From Dimorphilus gyrociliatus (taxonomy: Eukaryota > Annelida > Polychaeta > Dinophilidae): a DNA stretch of 64,000 bases. The stretch spans positions 24,321 through 88,320 of the forward strand of contig CAJFCJ010000047.1 of assembly GCA_904063045.1 (NCBI GenBank). Reading direction: 5' to 3'. A program made the position numbers and the translations under genes. Shown piece by piece: positions 11,305 to 23,239 of the stretch. A model generated the notes under the pieces. It made no database searches. It was not told the DNA's origin and saw only the letters and a program-made list of their open reading frames with translations. Each line of letters starts with the position of its first letter. Position 1 is the first letter of the stretch.

Positions 11305-14300
11305 TTAAACTGATAACAGTAGTAAGAATGGCAATATTATCACAGAAATATGTGAAACAACAATTCGTGCATGATTACAAAAATCAGAGTCACAGCATGC
11401 TTGACAGAGTTTTTCTTGGTTTATCTCTTTGCAGTTATTCTCATTTTTAGCAGGACAGGTTTCAGTTGAACATCCTCTTATATAAGTAGTAACACCCTTG
11501 AACGTGTGTTCAAACTTAATACAATGCTCACCAGCTCCTACATAGCAAAATTTCTTTGTAGATAAAGAATCGGAATCACAATCTTTCTCCTCACCAGAAC
11601 ATTCGTAACACCTTATTTCTTTAGGTTTAATGTCTGTTACTGAAAATTTTGAAAAACAAATCTAGTAAAAAAATTATAGAACCAATTTAAATTAAAAGAT
11701 GGTAGTATTTACAAGAGCATTTTCCATCCAACAGCTCATATCCTCCTTTACAAGTGTGACACGTTCCTATCATTAAACAATTTTTACAATAATCAAAAGT
11801 GTCGATCAGACAAGGCCAACATTTTCCTCCTATGAGATAACCATATGTACATTGAGTACATATAGATTTTTCATTTATTATTGAGCAACTTGAACATCCT
11901 TCCGATAACGTCATTGTGGTACATTCTATATAAAAAAAAAACACATATACACTGCGCTATTCGTTTGATTTATTTTGTTTTTTGCTTACCAATACATAGA
12001 CCTTCCTTAAGACCATACCCAGGTGAACATTTCATACATTTTGCTTTACCATTTGACCCCATTCTGCAATCTTCGCAATTTTTAGTGCAAAATACACAAC
12101 TTCCATTTATCAAGTGAAATCCTTGTTTACATAGATAGCACACAAGGTGATTTCTCAAAATTTCGCATTTAATACAATTTGGCGGACAAGCTGTACAAAC
12201 TTCATTTTGTACAGATAAACAATCCACCTTTATCTTCATAGCATGATTGACAATTTTTTGGACATTTGTAGCATAGTTTATTAGACTGTTTCAATCCATA
12301 TCCCGTAGAACATCCGGTTGATGAACAGCGAACAATACCAAAGTTTGAACTGCATTTTTCGCAATTGTTGGGACATTCTAAGGATAATCAAATAAGATAA
12401 GAACATTAAGAGATTATTTTCCTAACCTATGCATTGTCCGTTAATCAGCATAAATCCTTTTGTACATGTATAGCAGTTGGAACCAAATGTATTACCAGGA
12501 ACACTGGAACAGTGGTAGCATCCATTCGGGCAAGCTGATTGTAACAATTTAGTTTGTAATCAAAGAAAAACTAAAGAAAGAAACTTACGAAGGCAATTTT
12601 TGCTTTTCTGATTCAAGAAATAACCCGATTTACAACTTTTGCAGAGTTTTTCCGTTTCAGTTTGGTAACACGTGAGACAAGGACTAACGCATTTGAAACA
12701 TTTGTTGTCACGATGAGAATATGTATAACCATCTTCGCAGACTGTGCATATCGTTCTGAAATGAGTACTATCCCATGAACATGATTTGCAGTTGAAAGGG
12801 CATGGTAAACAATTCCTATTCGAATCAAACGTGAATTTTGGAAAACATTTTGAACATTTGAAACTTCCATCTCCGGCTGTGAAACATTTTTCGCAAGATA
12901 CTCCGCAGACTCCGCAAGTACCATCTGATTTTGTCACATAGCCAGCCTTACACCCGCTTGCTATGCAGAACGTTTCACTACCTCTAAGTACGCAATTAAT
13001 ACAGGAAGGAGGACATTTGAAACACTGTTTTGAATCAGGACCAAGGGTGAAACCATCCGTGCACTTAATACAAATACTTTTTCCAAATATTGTCTTCATA
13101 CACTTTTGACAATTCAGTTGGCAAGGACTGCACCGGAATTCATTGTCCGATAGTCCGTGTCCAACAGTACATTCAAACCTGATGCAGTGAGCTTGAAAGT
13201 TATCAACAGCCCTACATTTGGAGCAAGAAGGTGGACATTCCAAACAACCGGATTTATCTGGTTTTAATATATATCCCTTTTCGCATTGGTTGCATTCAAC
13301 ACCGAGATTCGTGAATGTACATGACAAACAGGCCGGATTGGAACTAAGGCATTCAGCTTTCGTTACACTAGGTGAGTAGGACGTAGAACATTTATAACAT
13401 TTGACTTCATTTAATTCATTAGCATTATCGCACTCTTTGCAGTTGGCAATTTTACCGCAATTTATGCATGTCTTTCTATCAACTGAAAGTGTAAATCCTT
13501 CAACGCATTCTTCACAAATTCGAGTCGTGTTAGAATTCGAGCATTTCAAACAATTTTCAGTCACGTGACTAGAGCAAGATATGCACTGTAAACCATCAAG
13601 CGAAGTAACAAAACCACTTTTGCATGTCTTACATGTTTTGTCGCGGTCTTTACATTCTATACAATTTTCATTAATCGAATTGCAGGCGTAACAAAGCGCG
13701 TCATTTACATTATCAATAGCAAAACCACTTGAGCATTGATTACAACTTCCGGCCGTCCTACTTTCATTAACAAATGAGCAGGATTCACAAAATGAAGTAC
13801 AAGATGTACATTTCGTTTTATCATTAGATAACGTGAATGAGTCATGACACGAACTGCATTGAGTCTGATAAGATTCTTTTAAGCAACTTGTACAATTTCC
13901 AACTGAGCATTGTACACAAATTCCAGTTGCTGAAATTGTAAAACCAGGTTTGCAGTTCAAGCAAAAGTTATTTTCCGAACAGCTTAAACAATTAATATCT
14001 GAACACGTATAGCAACCCTTTCCGTCCGATTTAACATTGTACCCATTTCCGCAACTAAAGCATCTATCAACAGCAGTTTTTTCGTCGTTTAAGCTGCATT
14101 TTTCGCAGTTGGTATCAAGGCTACTGCAAGGTAGGCAATCCGTTTTCAAACCGTTTAAAAGATAGCCACTCTTACATTCTAGACAAATTTCTGTTAATTA
14201 ATCTAGAAAGTTGATGATAACACACTTGTTGCAGTGTTCACTCAGTTGTGAACAACTCTGACAAACTTTCTCTGTGTAATCTAATGTTCGCCCTTCTTCG

Positions 14301-14610
14301 CATCTATCTTTAAAGCATTTGCCTTTGCTATCGCAGATTTCGCAGTTAGGAACGCAGGATATACAATTGCCGCTATCAGTTAAACCATATTTAGGTTTGC
14401 AGATTATGCAGTTTATACGAATGCCTTGAATTTTGCAATGGCGACAACCAGTACCGCAATCTGGAGAAGAAAAGTTTCATTAGAATAGATATTCGGTGTG
14501 GTGATTGTAAAACTACAGAATCTGATAACTGTTGAAGATGGAACAATACGTTCATTGGCTGAAAAAACCACATCTATTGCAATTATCCTATTAAATAGTA
14601 TATGAGTCAT
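11305..14610 (-). CDS. Furin-like cysteine-repeat surface protein with C-terminal Ly6/uPAR domain and GPI-type tail
   Basis: The largest exon (about 14190-12563) encodes roughly a dozen furin/EGF-type repeats of the form C..C..C..C..GY, about 45 residues each. An upstream exon (14462-14227) adds more repeats, and downstream exons at about 12540-12430, 12378-12245, 12202-11990, 11928-11710 and 11653-11305 continue in phase 1 across introns of ~37-65 nt. The last exon encodes a Ly6/uPAR-like domain: paired cysteines from CYECSG to the hallmark CCDSDFCNHA, then a hydrophobic C-terminus (VIILPFLLLLSV, stop at 11307-11305) typical of GPI attachment. One junction near 12208 requires a 37-nt intron or else is a frameshift. 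The first exon is uncertain: an ATG at 14610 opens a short frame, but its donor is unclear. Such repeats suggest an extracellular binding or adhesion role. Joining the repeats to the Ly6 domain is inferred from phase; two separate genes is the alternative. Confidence 0.7.
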
Positions 14611-14979
14611 GAAACAATAGATTCATTTTAAAGTGATTTTCTTTATAATTAATTATGAAGAGAATGTAATGTTTATTGGCAATTTTTACTATTTCAGCAA
14701 ATGAGTTACATTCTTAACTAAACAATTAATGTCAATAAAGGAGATAATTGCCTTATTATTTCCATAAGGAAAAAATAAATCAATCTAAAACTTTGTTTTA
14801 TAACAGAAAAACAGTGAATGTTTTTTTCTATTCAGTTTTTATTATCTTCTTGAATGAAACTATTTGAAAAAAATGTGTATCATCAATTTTCTACTTTTTC
14901 TACAATATTGCCAAATTGGTAACAAATAAACTCTTATTTTCAAATAGTCTTTTTTTTCTTATTGTTGCAAAAAAACAGG

Positions 14980-16700
14980 TTTTTCAAGATTACCATTCCT
15001 GCACAAAGATTCTGAGACTATCCTATTGTATGATTGGTACAACGAAACAAACTTTGGGCCTTTGCTATCATCTACTAAATTATACGATAATGGAGGATTA
15101 AACAAGTACGGCACAATTTTTGGTACAAACTGTAAAATGAATAAGGATGGTTCAGTCTATTTTGGATTTGAAACCTATTTAAAAGTAAGATTTTTTTTTT
15201 AAAGTTTTTTATGTATAGTTAATTTTTTTTTATATCTAAATGGGACAGATTCTTCATGATTCTGATTTTAGAGCCAATGATTTTACTGTTGAGATTGTAA
15301 CGAAATATCTTTTACCGGCTAATTATCCATCAACTCAGAAGTTTTATTCGTTTAAGAAAGCTGGTCATTTGGGATTAAAAGTGTCAATGGACGGAGAAGG
15401 TGAACTAGTAGTTTCCTACTAGTTATCTGACACTTGGATTCTGTGATGGAGCTTGTCCTACTAAAGATTTTCATGGTAATATTTATGCATTTAAATGGAC
15501 AAAATCTCTTAAAAGTGATGCTGACATTGCAAACAAATGGCAGGAAAGTTTGTAATATTCTTGCATTTAATTATCTCTAATGTTTTTTAAATATTCACCA
15601 TTCCATCCTTTTATATTACATCATTGTCGATTTAGAATATAATTAGACAATCTGGTTCATATTTTACAAAATTCAGGTAGAACTAACAGTTTTAAAAGTG
15701 GAACAAAACATGTTAGAAACTTTAAAACTACTCATAATCTTATTATTGTAATACACAGAGTAAGTTTTCCTAAAAAAATCAAATTGTGTTAAAGCATTCA
15801 GTTGGATATTTTTGTCGAAAATTTTGCAAATTTAATGGAGATTTTAATTCTCTCTAATTCAAAGATAATCTTTTTTGGAACTGGTATAAAAATCCAACAG
15901 GAAGTAATTACTTTCTAAAAATTCAATAACATATTGAATAGAGCCACCAAATGTGGATTATAAATCTTTTCGATATTTTTCAGTTGTCAATATCTAAAGT
16001 TTTATCTAGAGAATTTATTGCGCAATTACAACAGTGGCGACACCTATCCCGAGAGGTTTGTATATAATTCAAGGCAAAAAATTTAAGATTGATTTGTTTT
16101 TGCATTAATAAAACATTGTTTTTCTTATGGAAACATAAGGCAATTGTCTCTTAATTGACACTAATTGTATTTGTGAGAAATCAACAGAAATATCCTTTTA
16201 ATATTTTATATAATTGTTAGAGTACATTATTTCTCAATTCTAAAAGAGTTGTAGAACTCTTGTTAATTTTTTCTTTAGATACCAAGAAAACATAATTCAA
16301 TCACTCTTTATACAATCGATTGAAATGGATATTTAAAAGTACTAGTGAAAATAGCTTATTCAGCATTTGTAATAACAAAGTTTTACTATTCGAATTGAAT
16401 TCTACCAGCTTTTATGAAAAGAATAATAGCCGATACTTAAAATTTTATTTAAACAGTTAAAACTTTAAAATTGTGTGCAAAAGACTTTACAACAAATAAT
16501 CTCCATTCTGAGAAGACTATAGTCATTGGAACAATAGTGTAATAATTCTCCAATCTTTATTTAGGCAAATCAATGATGATTTTAGCTTTCAATTATTGAA
16601 AATTAATGTAATAGGATTGAAAATAGCCCGCAAAACCATTAACGATTTGAAATATGCTGAAATTTTAAGCAAATCTAAATCTTTAGTAAAATAAAAGAAA
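14980..16700 (+). pseudogene. Broken member of the secreted multigene family
   Basis: Exon about 14985-15184 encodes a beta-rich segment (YDWYNETNFGPLLSSTKLYD, FGTNCKMNKDGSVYFGF) and joins an exon starting 15251. That exon continues to GEGELVVSY, where TAG at 15420 and a frameshift precede LGFCDGACPTKDFHG. A further exon sits around 15640-15760. Near 16560-16690 the sequence FQLLKINVIGLKIARKT matches the GLYEIKVIGRTRKP strand of the intact gene at 5.3 kb, with the same downstream phase. The order of modules and these similarities make it a paralogue. The stop and frameshift indicate a pseudogene unless the middle exon is alternatively spliced. Confidence 0.6.
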
Positions 16701-16794
16701 TATTCACACAATCATAATAATAACCAAAGAAAAACCATAATTAGTAATTGCATTTGTGTAGTGATTACAGTCTAGGAGTTTTATATCTCAAATG

Positions 16795-16997
16795 GGGGTT
16801 CGACAGCAAAATGTTCACAAATGAGAGCTTTCAAGACTAGATTTTGAATTGAGAAATGGTTAGGAAGAAGACAGCAACTGATTTGTACTTAGGAGGATCT
16901 CCTCTAAGGGTTGCGGTAAAAGAAAAAGTTAGCTACAGCCAAGGGCTGGGTTAGGGTTAGGGTAAAAGCACTGATTTGTGGAAGTTTTAGCAGCAAA
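16795..16997. mobile_element. Short non-autonomous MULE-like element, copy 3
   Basis: Starts GGGGTTCGACAGCAAAATGT; the interior is nearly the same as the 3.74-kb copy, including GGGTTAGGGTTAGGGTAAAA; it ends ATTTGTGGAAGTTTT. No ORF. Confidence 0.78.
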
Positions 16998-17039
16998 ACT
17001 TAATTAACTGTACATTTAGTTAATATCCGGTTTTTTTGT

Positions 17040-17260
17040 ATATTTTGGATCACACAATTTATCACTACCCCTACAGACCCAAATTCTCTTTTTTGGATAC
17101 AACTCAATCCGACTGTCATCAGAAAATATAATTTTGTTTATATTTTCTTTACTCTTGTTTAGCATAGCCTTACAAAAAGCTTTTCTATTTCTTGGATGGC
17201 AAGGTTTTAGTGCTGGCTTACTTGTTGCAACACAGCCTTTAAGGTCATTTTTTTAGTTAC
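17040..17260 (-). pseudogene. Tc1-like transposase fragment
   Basis: The minus-strand reading gives HPRNRKAFCKAML and then IIFSDDSRIELYPKKRIWV. This is the conserved block around the first catalytic Asp of Tc1-type transposases (usually FSDES). Only about 65 codons survive, abutting the MITE at 16.8 kb. It belongs to a different Tc1 lineage from the copy at 38.5 kb. Confidence 0.65.
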
Positions 17261-17520
17261 ATATTAACCCAACATTTGTCACAAATTTCATCCAAAATAG
17301 TGTTGAAATTCTTCAGATATATGTAATATGTGATTCATAATTTCATACATCAGAAAGTTGACAATTTGCAATTAGCCTTTTAAGTTTTTTTAATATTGGA
17401 AGAACAACAAATATTCTTATTAAATGAAGCTAAAAGAACTTTTAATATTTCCAACTGTTTCTGTGAAAAAAAAAACAATTATCTTATATAAAAAAAAACA
17501 CCAATAATGAAAATTGCATT

Positions 17521-19039
17521 TTATACATTTTTCAAAAGACTCCAATTCTTATAACTAAATGATAGAAAACTGGAAAGGAAACTGTAAAAATAAGGATAAG
17601 TTTTTGTTTCTTCATCAAAGCTTTTCATGTATTTCAGATACAAAACAATCATTTCTTCCATCATTTTTTGTTTAGAATCAAAATGTAATGTTTTCTTAAA
17701 CATTCTGAAAGTGTTAAAAATACGAAATAGATGAATGGCCATAAAACGTCTTCTTCTATGGTTCATAGTCACGTGCTTAGTTAGAAATTTAAAGTTCTTA
17801 TAGATCATCTACAGTAGTTGATTAAGGATAAGAGTTAGTCTATTATGTCTATATTACTCACTTTCCAGTAGGATGTACTTAAAACATTTGAACAGTTTTT
17901 TTTAATTAACTTAACCCTTTTTTGTACTAAGAAATAAAAATAGTAACAATAACTATTTTTCAAATATTCATATACTTTGGAAAGAATTTCTAAATCTTCA
18001 CAATTGTCCATCTAAATTTAAAAAAAAAACAGAAACAATGATTTAGACAAAAAGAAGTTTTTCTTTCTTACATCCGTCCAATTAAGATCAACAGAAGACA
18101 ATTGATTATTCTGTGATCATGGTACATAATATATTCTATTATTATAAGAAATTTTAGACAATAGGCCTAAAAATTCAAATTTTTTATGATTATCTATAAA
18201 TTTTTTTTTATAAAAATTGAAATTGTAGATAAAAAATAATGTGACTATTTACCTTAAAAAGCTGTGATCCTCAATTTCTGTAGGCCTATAAGAATTTAGT
18301 ATTAAAATTTTTATATTCTTCCATACATTCTCAGGTGAAATATCTTGAATATTTTCAGTATTAAGTTTGCATTCAGATAACTCAAGTATTTCTAGATATT
18401 TCAAATGGAATAGATATTGAAATTCATCATACTGAATAATAATATCTGACATCTTTTTGAAAACTTTTATATTACTCAACATAAGAATAGGCTTTAATAT
18501 TTGTTAAAGATATATTTAATTCTTGTAATAAGACTAAATTTTCGCACAACATTTCAAAATGGAAATCATTAATGTCTGTTCCACAGACATCCAATACTTT
18601 TAAATGATGTATTGATTTAATAAAAGCAGTTTCATTTGTAAATTCTTGTTGATAATCTGAAAAGATTAGAGTAGTAATTTCTCCTTTATTTATATCTTCA
18701 AATAATTTGTATATTGGAAAATGAGTAAAATTTCTGAATTCTAAATATTCTATTGGTTGATCTTTGAGAAATGATAAACTGTCAGCATTTTGAAGACGAT
18801 TTCCAAATGCAGAAACTTTCTTAAACTTGATTGGTATATTCTGCCAATAGATTAATTGCTGTTCATTCAAACCAATTAAATAATGATTTGCAAATGAAAT
18901 CATCTGTTCACAAAGTTCAAATGGTAATTTTATGTTTTTTTCAAAATAATAATTTGTTATCCTTTGAAAATTTAATGAAATAGTTTCCAATGTTAATTTT
19001 GATAAACTGCTGACAATTTCAAAACTTTTTGGTGTAGAC
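17521..19039 (-). CDS. ZYG11-like leucine-rich repeat protein, possibly broken
   Basis: The exon from about 19039 to 18475 encodes an N-terminal helical segment (LSKLTLETISLNFQRI, LPFELCEQMI), then irregular LRRs with HHLKVLDVCGTDINDF and LQELNISLTNIKAY. The exon to 18253 has HLKYLEILELSECKLN. Smaller exons lie at about 18110-18062 (LSSVDLNWTD), 18012-17862 and 17808-17521, the last with a basic helix (HVTMNHRRRRFMAIHLF) and a stop. The pattern of N-terminal leader, LRRs with D.SGT-type turns and a helical C-terminus resembles ZYG11/ZER1, the substrate receptors of CUL2 ubiquitin ligases. The family is ~700 aa and this is clearly shorter. A frame change near 18480 separates the two LRR parts; it is either a mutation or a missed tiny intron. 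No upstream exon was found beyond 19039. Confidence 0.5.
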
Positions 19040-19094
19040 TGAAATCAATGAAATTGAATTTTTCCTAACCATAAAAAAGCTCCAAACCTAGCCC

Positions 19095-19132
19095 TAAAAT
19101 TTACCTTCAGGGGACATTTTGTCTCGACCCCG
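19095..19132. mobile_element. MULE-like element terminus
   Basis: GGGGACATTTTGTCTCGACC followed by CC is the inverse of the GGGGTCGA...AAAATGTCC terminus of the short elements. The adjacent CTAGCCCTAAAAT fits their interior. Only one end is preserved. Confidence 0.5.
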
Positions 19133-19342
19133 GTTTAATAATACTGTGCAGTCGCGATAATAGGTGATTATATCAAGGTTAACAAATTTTATGTGGAAAT
19201 GGAAAGTGTTTTTTTCAAAATTTTAAAAACTCCTGTTTTCTAAGTTTTGGCGCGCATTGGAACCGAAAGTATTCATACTTTTTCAAAATTTCAAAAACTA
19301 GGTTATATTATCACTCATTGGATATTAAAACTTCAGAACCTT

Positions 19343-19485
19343 TAGAAGAAGAAGACGGCAACTGATTTGTACCTAGGAGGGTCTCCTGTAAGGGTTGGGG
19401 TAATGGAAAAAGTTAGGCACAGCCAAGGGCTGGGTTAGAGTTAGAGTAAAATTATTGATTTGTGGACTTTTTTTGTCGCATTCCT
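19343..19485. mobile_element. Short non-autonomous MULE-like element, 5'-truncated copy
   Basis: Begins inside the element (AGAAGACGGCAACTGATTTG) and runs through the AAGGGCTGGGTTAGAGTTAG core to ATTTGTGGACTTTTTTTGTC. The left terminus is missing. Confidence 0.72.
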
Positions 19486-19689
19486 CCATTGGAGAACGTA
19501 CACAACTTTCCCATTGTATTACGATTGTTGGAAACCCTCAGCTGAATGAAATATGGTGTACACTTAGTAGTAAAACTGAAGAATTTTTCAATTGATTACA
19601 GTTTTTAAAAAATTTTTAATCATCTTAATATGCAATACATTTCTGTTTCTACTGTTTAGAATTATCTTTAGAATCCCCAAAACTGATCC

Positions 19690-20080
19690 ATCTTCTCATC
19701 AAATGGATTTTTGAATATTTGCAAAGGGTTGGAAGCTTCTAGAAGCAGTTAATTTAAGCATGAAGTCAAGATGGGCTAAGTTGCGTATTAATTTTCTTAA
19801 TTGCAAACTATCTTATGAGCAGAGAGAATTGTTAAGAATTTTTTTAAGTAATTACTTTATAATTATGTAATGAAATTGTTCTAAATTAGTAACAAAACCT
19901 GAATGGAAAATTGGAGAGTTTTTTGATATTTGTGTGAAGGACATTAACAGTCATTCAACACTTTAAAATGTCTGTCTTTATCTGTTTAACTGTGATTTAA
20001 AAGAAGTGCAACATCAGCAACTTTTCTTTGTCTTGTTTGGGACTAGAAGCTCATTTTATTACTAGTATTTTTCTGATATT
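19690..20080 (+). pseudogene. Leucine-rich repeat gene relic
   Basis: Interrupted frames read FLNICKGLEAS, INFLNCKLSYEQRELLRIF, then EFFDICVKDINSHSTL and LYLFNCDLKEVQHQQL. This resembles the ICDGL..SSNTLKEI..S.C.LNE.Q pattern of the LRR array at 24.3-26.1 kb. Stops and the missing context show decay. Confidence 0.45.
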
Positions 20081-20674
20081 ATTATAATTCTTTGTTATAT
20101 GGTTATTAGTTTGAATTTTCAGACCATATTTGAATAGAATCTTCTTGGCAGAAAATTGACTTAGTTTGTCTTTGACAGCTCAGGATAAAGAACTCTTCTG
20201 TATTAGAACAAGTTATTGTTTAATTCTCTTCTTTTCATTGTACTGGAAAGCTTACTACCGTCAATCTTTATTTCATTGAATTTCAAATATTTTCCTCTCT
20301 ATATATGTCCTGGCCCACTCAGTGAGAGTTTGTTGTATTTCTTGGTCACAAGATCTCTAATATCTTTACTCCACATCATAAGAAAGAAAAAATTGATGAA
20401 AATTACTAAAAATATTTTGCCAAAAATATTCATAAATATAAACATTTCCTCAAATTTGTTTAATATTATGTAAATATAACTCTTTTTCTACATAAGTTTA
20501 GACAAAAGAACTACTTTAGAATGAAGAAACAATTTAATCATTAATGACAATTGATCTAAATTTATTATGCAGATTACTTTGTAGTTAAATAGTACCAAAC
20601 AAGCAAAAGATAAATCCTATATCAAATCAGTTTTTGTAAAATCCTTATTTAAGATACTTAAATAGAAACAAAGG

Positions 20675-20735
20675 TGAATGTGGCACTTTTGAATGAGTCA
20701 GAATTTTCAACAGTTACCTCATAACAAAGTCCAAA
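20675..20735 (+). repeat. gypsy leader fragment
   Basis: TGAATGAGTCAGAATTTTCA...CATAACAAAGTCC matches the untranslated leader just upstream of gag at 29.69 kb. A similar piece lies at 22.15-22.20 kb. Confidence 0.4.
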
Positions 20736-20776
20736 CTATTTAAACAGAGTTGAATGTAGTTACTTTATTTTCAGTT

Positions 20777-21280
20777 TCATATTGTAAGTTTTATAATTAA
20801 AACAGAAATACCAACAGCTATTCCGAAGATGATTGCAGAGACAGAAAGAGATTTCGCTAAAGATGATTTAGCTCTTGCTTCCTCATAATTTCCTTTTTCT
20901 CTTGAATTTCTGCTTCCGATACTTAGAATTATTGAAGTAATTCCAAGAATAAAACAAAAAATTATGGCAGTTATTCCCCAAATCTGTTGAAAAAATTATA
21001 AAAACAATATATTAAAAATCATTAGCTTTACCAAATTATCAGGGATATCTGGCTGTGGCTGTGACTTTGGTTGTTGTATTATTACCCTACTGTCTATTTG
21101 ATTGGTAATAACTATATCATTAGTAGTAGATGAAACAGTAATGTAGCTCAGAGAAGCATGAGATCTATCTGTTTTCTTATTTTTAGCGGAGAGAACAATT
21201 TCATCACAGTTTTTTGATTGTTTAGATTGACAATTACATTGTGATAGGATAATTTTCTGTTGAAATGTTTCTGAAGTCAT
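20777..21280 (-). CDS. Dispanin (CD225/IFITM-like) membrane protein, two exons
   Basis: Exon 1 is 21280-21032 and exon 2 is 20983-20777. Both are exact codon multiples and join in phase 0 over a 48-nt intron, giving 151 aa. The N-terminal ~80 residues are polar, Ser/Thr-rich and end in a short Pro/Gln segment (QQPKSQPQPDIPDNL). Then comes the CD225 signature: a first membrane segment IWGITAIIFCFILGIT, a loop with EKGNYEEARAKSSLAKSLS, and a second membrane segment VSAIIFGIAVGISVLII. In the family the first segment is an intramembrane helix, the loop is cytosolic, and members sit in endosomal or plasma membranes and affect membrane fusion or trafficking. The ATG at 21280 is the first in frame; no upstream exon was needed. 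The G..A...S..AK spacing makes this one of the clearer calls in the window. Confidence 0.85.
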
Positions 21281-22144
21281 TTTATCAGTATTGTGACTAG
21301 TATTTTTAATAATCCACAGTGAGAAATTCTTTTCTTGAAAAGAATACAAATCCCCTTAGTAGACAGAAAAAGGTCTGAGTGAAAATATAGAACTAGTGTG
21401 GGTTATATAATGAAATAGAATAATGCTGAGAATGACTCACCTTTTCAAATAAAAAAAGGGAATTTCTTTTTTTTTCGAGAGCTAGAGCTATATTATTTTT
21501 TTCAATGGAACAAAGGATCGAATATAGAAACTTGAACAATCAAAAAGAAATGAAATGATTTCTTCCAAGAAATTTTGAAATAATCAATATTTGATACCCA
21601 AAATCCTAATTGTACTAAGTAAGAGTGAAATCATACTAAGGTGAAAGCTATCCAAGTGAAATAGAAAATAGAAATAGAAAAGGATTGGTAGCGCCATCTG
21701 CAGTTTAAAAATGTGTTTACTTGAAATAAAGAAAGCAAACATGAATTATATTATAGAAAGTAAAAGTATTTGTACTTCCTTTATAATAATCGCTAAAAAT
21801 TTCACACTCTAACAGAATGACAATATATATTGATTACCAGATATTCTGTCAAAGGCAAAGTGCCATTCCTATTTTTGAGATTTTTTACAACAGGGTTAGT
21901 ACCCGTAACCCTGATTTTTTACATTTACAAATGTATTTGATTTGTATATAAAAAATGCTAAAGAAAGACAATCTTCTTACTTTTTTGAGTCTTTGGTGAG
22001 CAATTAATGACTTGTCAATGAAAACTCTTTAATTATATAAATGTAAAATATTAATGATTAATTTATCTAAAAAATTGATAAATTTGAATTACTCCATTTA
22101 TAGAGACTCTGTACTTGTGGACTATGCATAATAGATATAGGATT

Positions 22145-22200
22145 AGCTCTTTTGATGAGTCAGAAATTCCAATAGCAATGCACAATCAAGTTGAAATAAC
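22145..22200 (+). repeat. gypsy leader fragment, second
   Basis: TTTTGATGAGTCAGAAATTCC and AATAGCAATGCACAATC correspond to the leader upstream of gag at 29.69 kb and to 20.68 kb. Confidence 0.4.
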
Positions 22201-22365
22201 AGTCAGTCCTGCAAAAAGGTAGTTTTGAAAATATCAGCTCATTTTCTACAAATTCCCTTAATTGTATCCCAGAGAGGGGGAAATTATACCTTGGTCGAAA
22301 CCACAAAAGCAAAATTGAATACAACATACAGAAACCACATCCACTAAATATATTAGGTACGATCT

Positions 22366-23230
22366 GAAAGTATTACATGTTTTGCTCTAATTTTAAAACG
22401 GCCTAACTAATACTTTTGGTACTTTCCAAATATATTACTTAATCTGTAAACTTTCATTTGGTTTTGTCAAGCCATTACAAAATTATTTTGCTGAAAACAA
22501 CAGCAAGTCATTCTACATGTTCTGATCAGCAAAAAATTATTGCATTCTTAGTCCATGAGAAGGCCTCTTCAAAGAATATTTACACAAGGTTAAAAATCTA
22601 TTTTTGGGAATGAAACTCTGAGTGCAAATTCAGTAAGAAGGTGGGCTGCTCTAGACAGATCAGAATAAAGAAGCAGTTGACAGGCTTATCAGGGAAGATT
22701 GAACCACATCTCAGAGATCAATTGCCAAAAAATTAGATATTGGTCAAGAGGATGTTGGTAAGATTATTAAGGAGCTGGGGTAGAGAAAAATTTGTGCTAA
22801 ATAGATCCCCTATGATCTTTATCAGGATCAAAAAGAGGTAAGGATGAGTTATTGCACTGAGCTACTTGATATATACAAGGCAGAAAAAGAAGCATTTTTA
22901 GAAAAAATCTTGGGTTCATCTCTTTGATCCTGAATCAAAGAGGACTTCCCTAACCTACAAACACACATCATCTCCACCTGAAAAAAAGCTAAAAATGACT
23001 AAATCGTCTGAAAAACTAATCATATCAGGGGAGTTGAATACGAAAATTTGGATGAGCTAAAAGAAGACATCAGGGAATTTTTGAGGAGAAAACCATCCGC
23101 CTTTTTTCGGAAAGGGATAGAGATCTACTTCCATCCAAAATGGCAGAAATGTATAAACAATGGAGGGGATTATTAAAGAATAAAATAGTTAATTTTTTTA
23201 GAGTAGAAATTGATATAATAACTTAACTAC
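22366..23230 (+). pseudogene. mariner-family transposase relic
   Basis: It starts after TA with TTAGGTACGATCTGAAAGTA, a mariner-like terminal repeat. Broken frames give TSQRSIAKKLDIGQEDVGKI (helix-turn-helix), YDLYQDQKEVRMSYCTELL, EAFLEKIL near the first catalytic region, and LDELKEDIREFLRRKPSAF then IYFHPKWQKCINNGGDY, the typical C-terminus. Frameshifts and stops are frequent, and the central catalytic part is mostly unreadable. Confidence 0.75.
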
Positions 23231-23239
23231 TATAAATAA

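Noticed and set aside
12613-12924. 103-codon minus-strand frame inside the furin-like gene
   Set aside because: It is an alternative-frame shadow of the cysteine-repeat exon and has no independent features.
12560-14149. Giardia-type variant surface protein and hence a protist genome
   Set aside because: CxxC repeats look similar, but the gene has many short introns, ends in a Ly6 domain, and its neighbours are animal-specific (PAN, SRCR, cadherin, Ig, LDLa).
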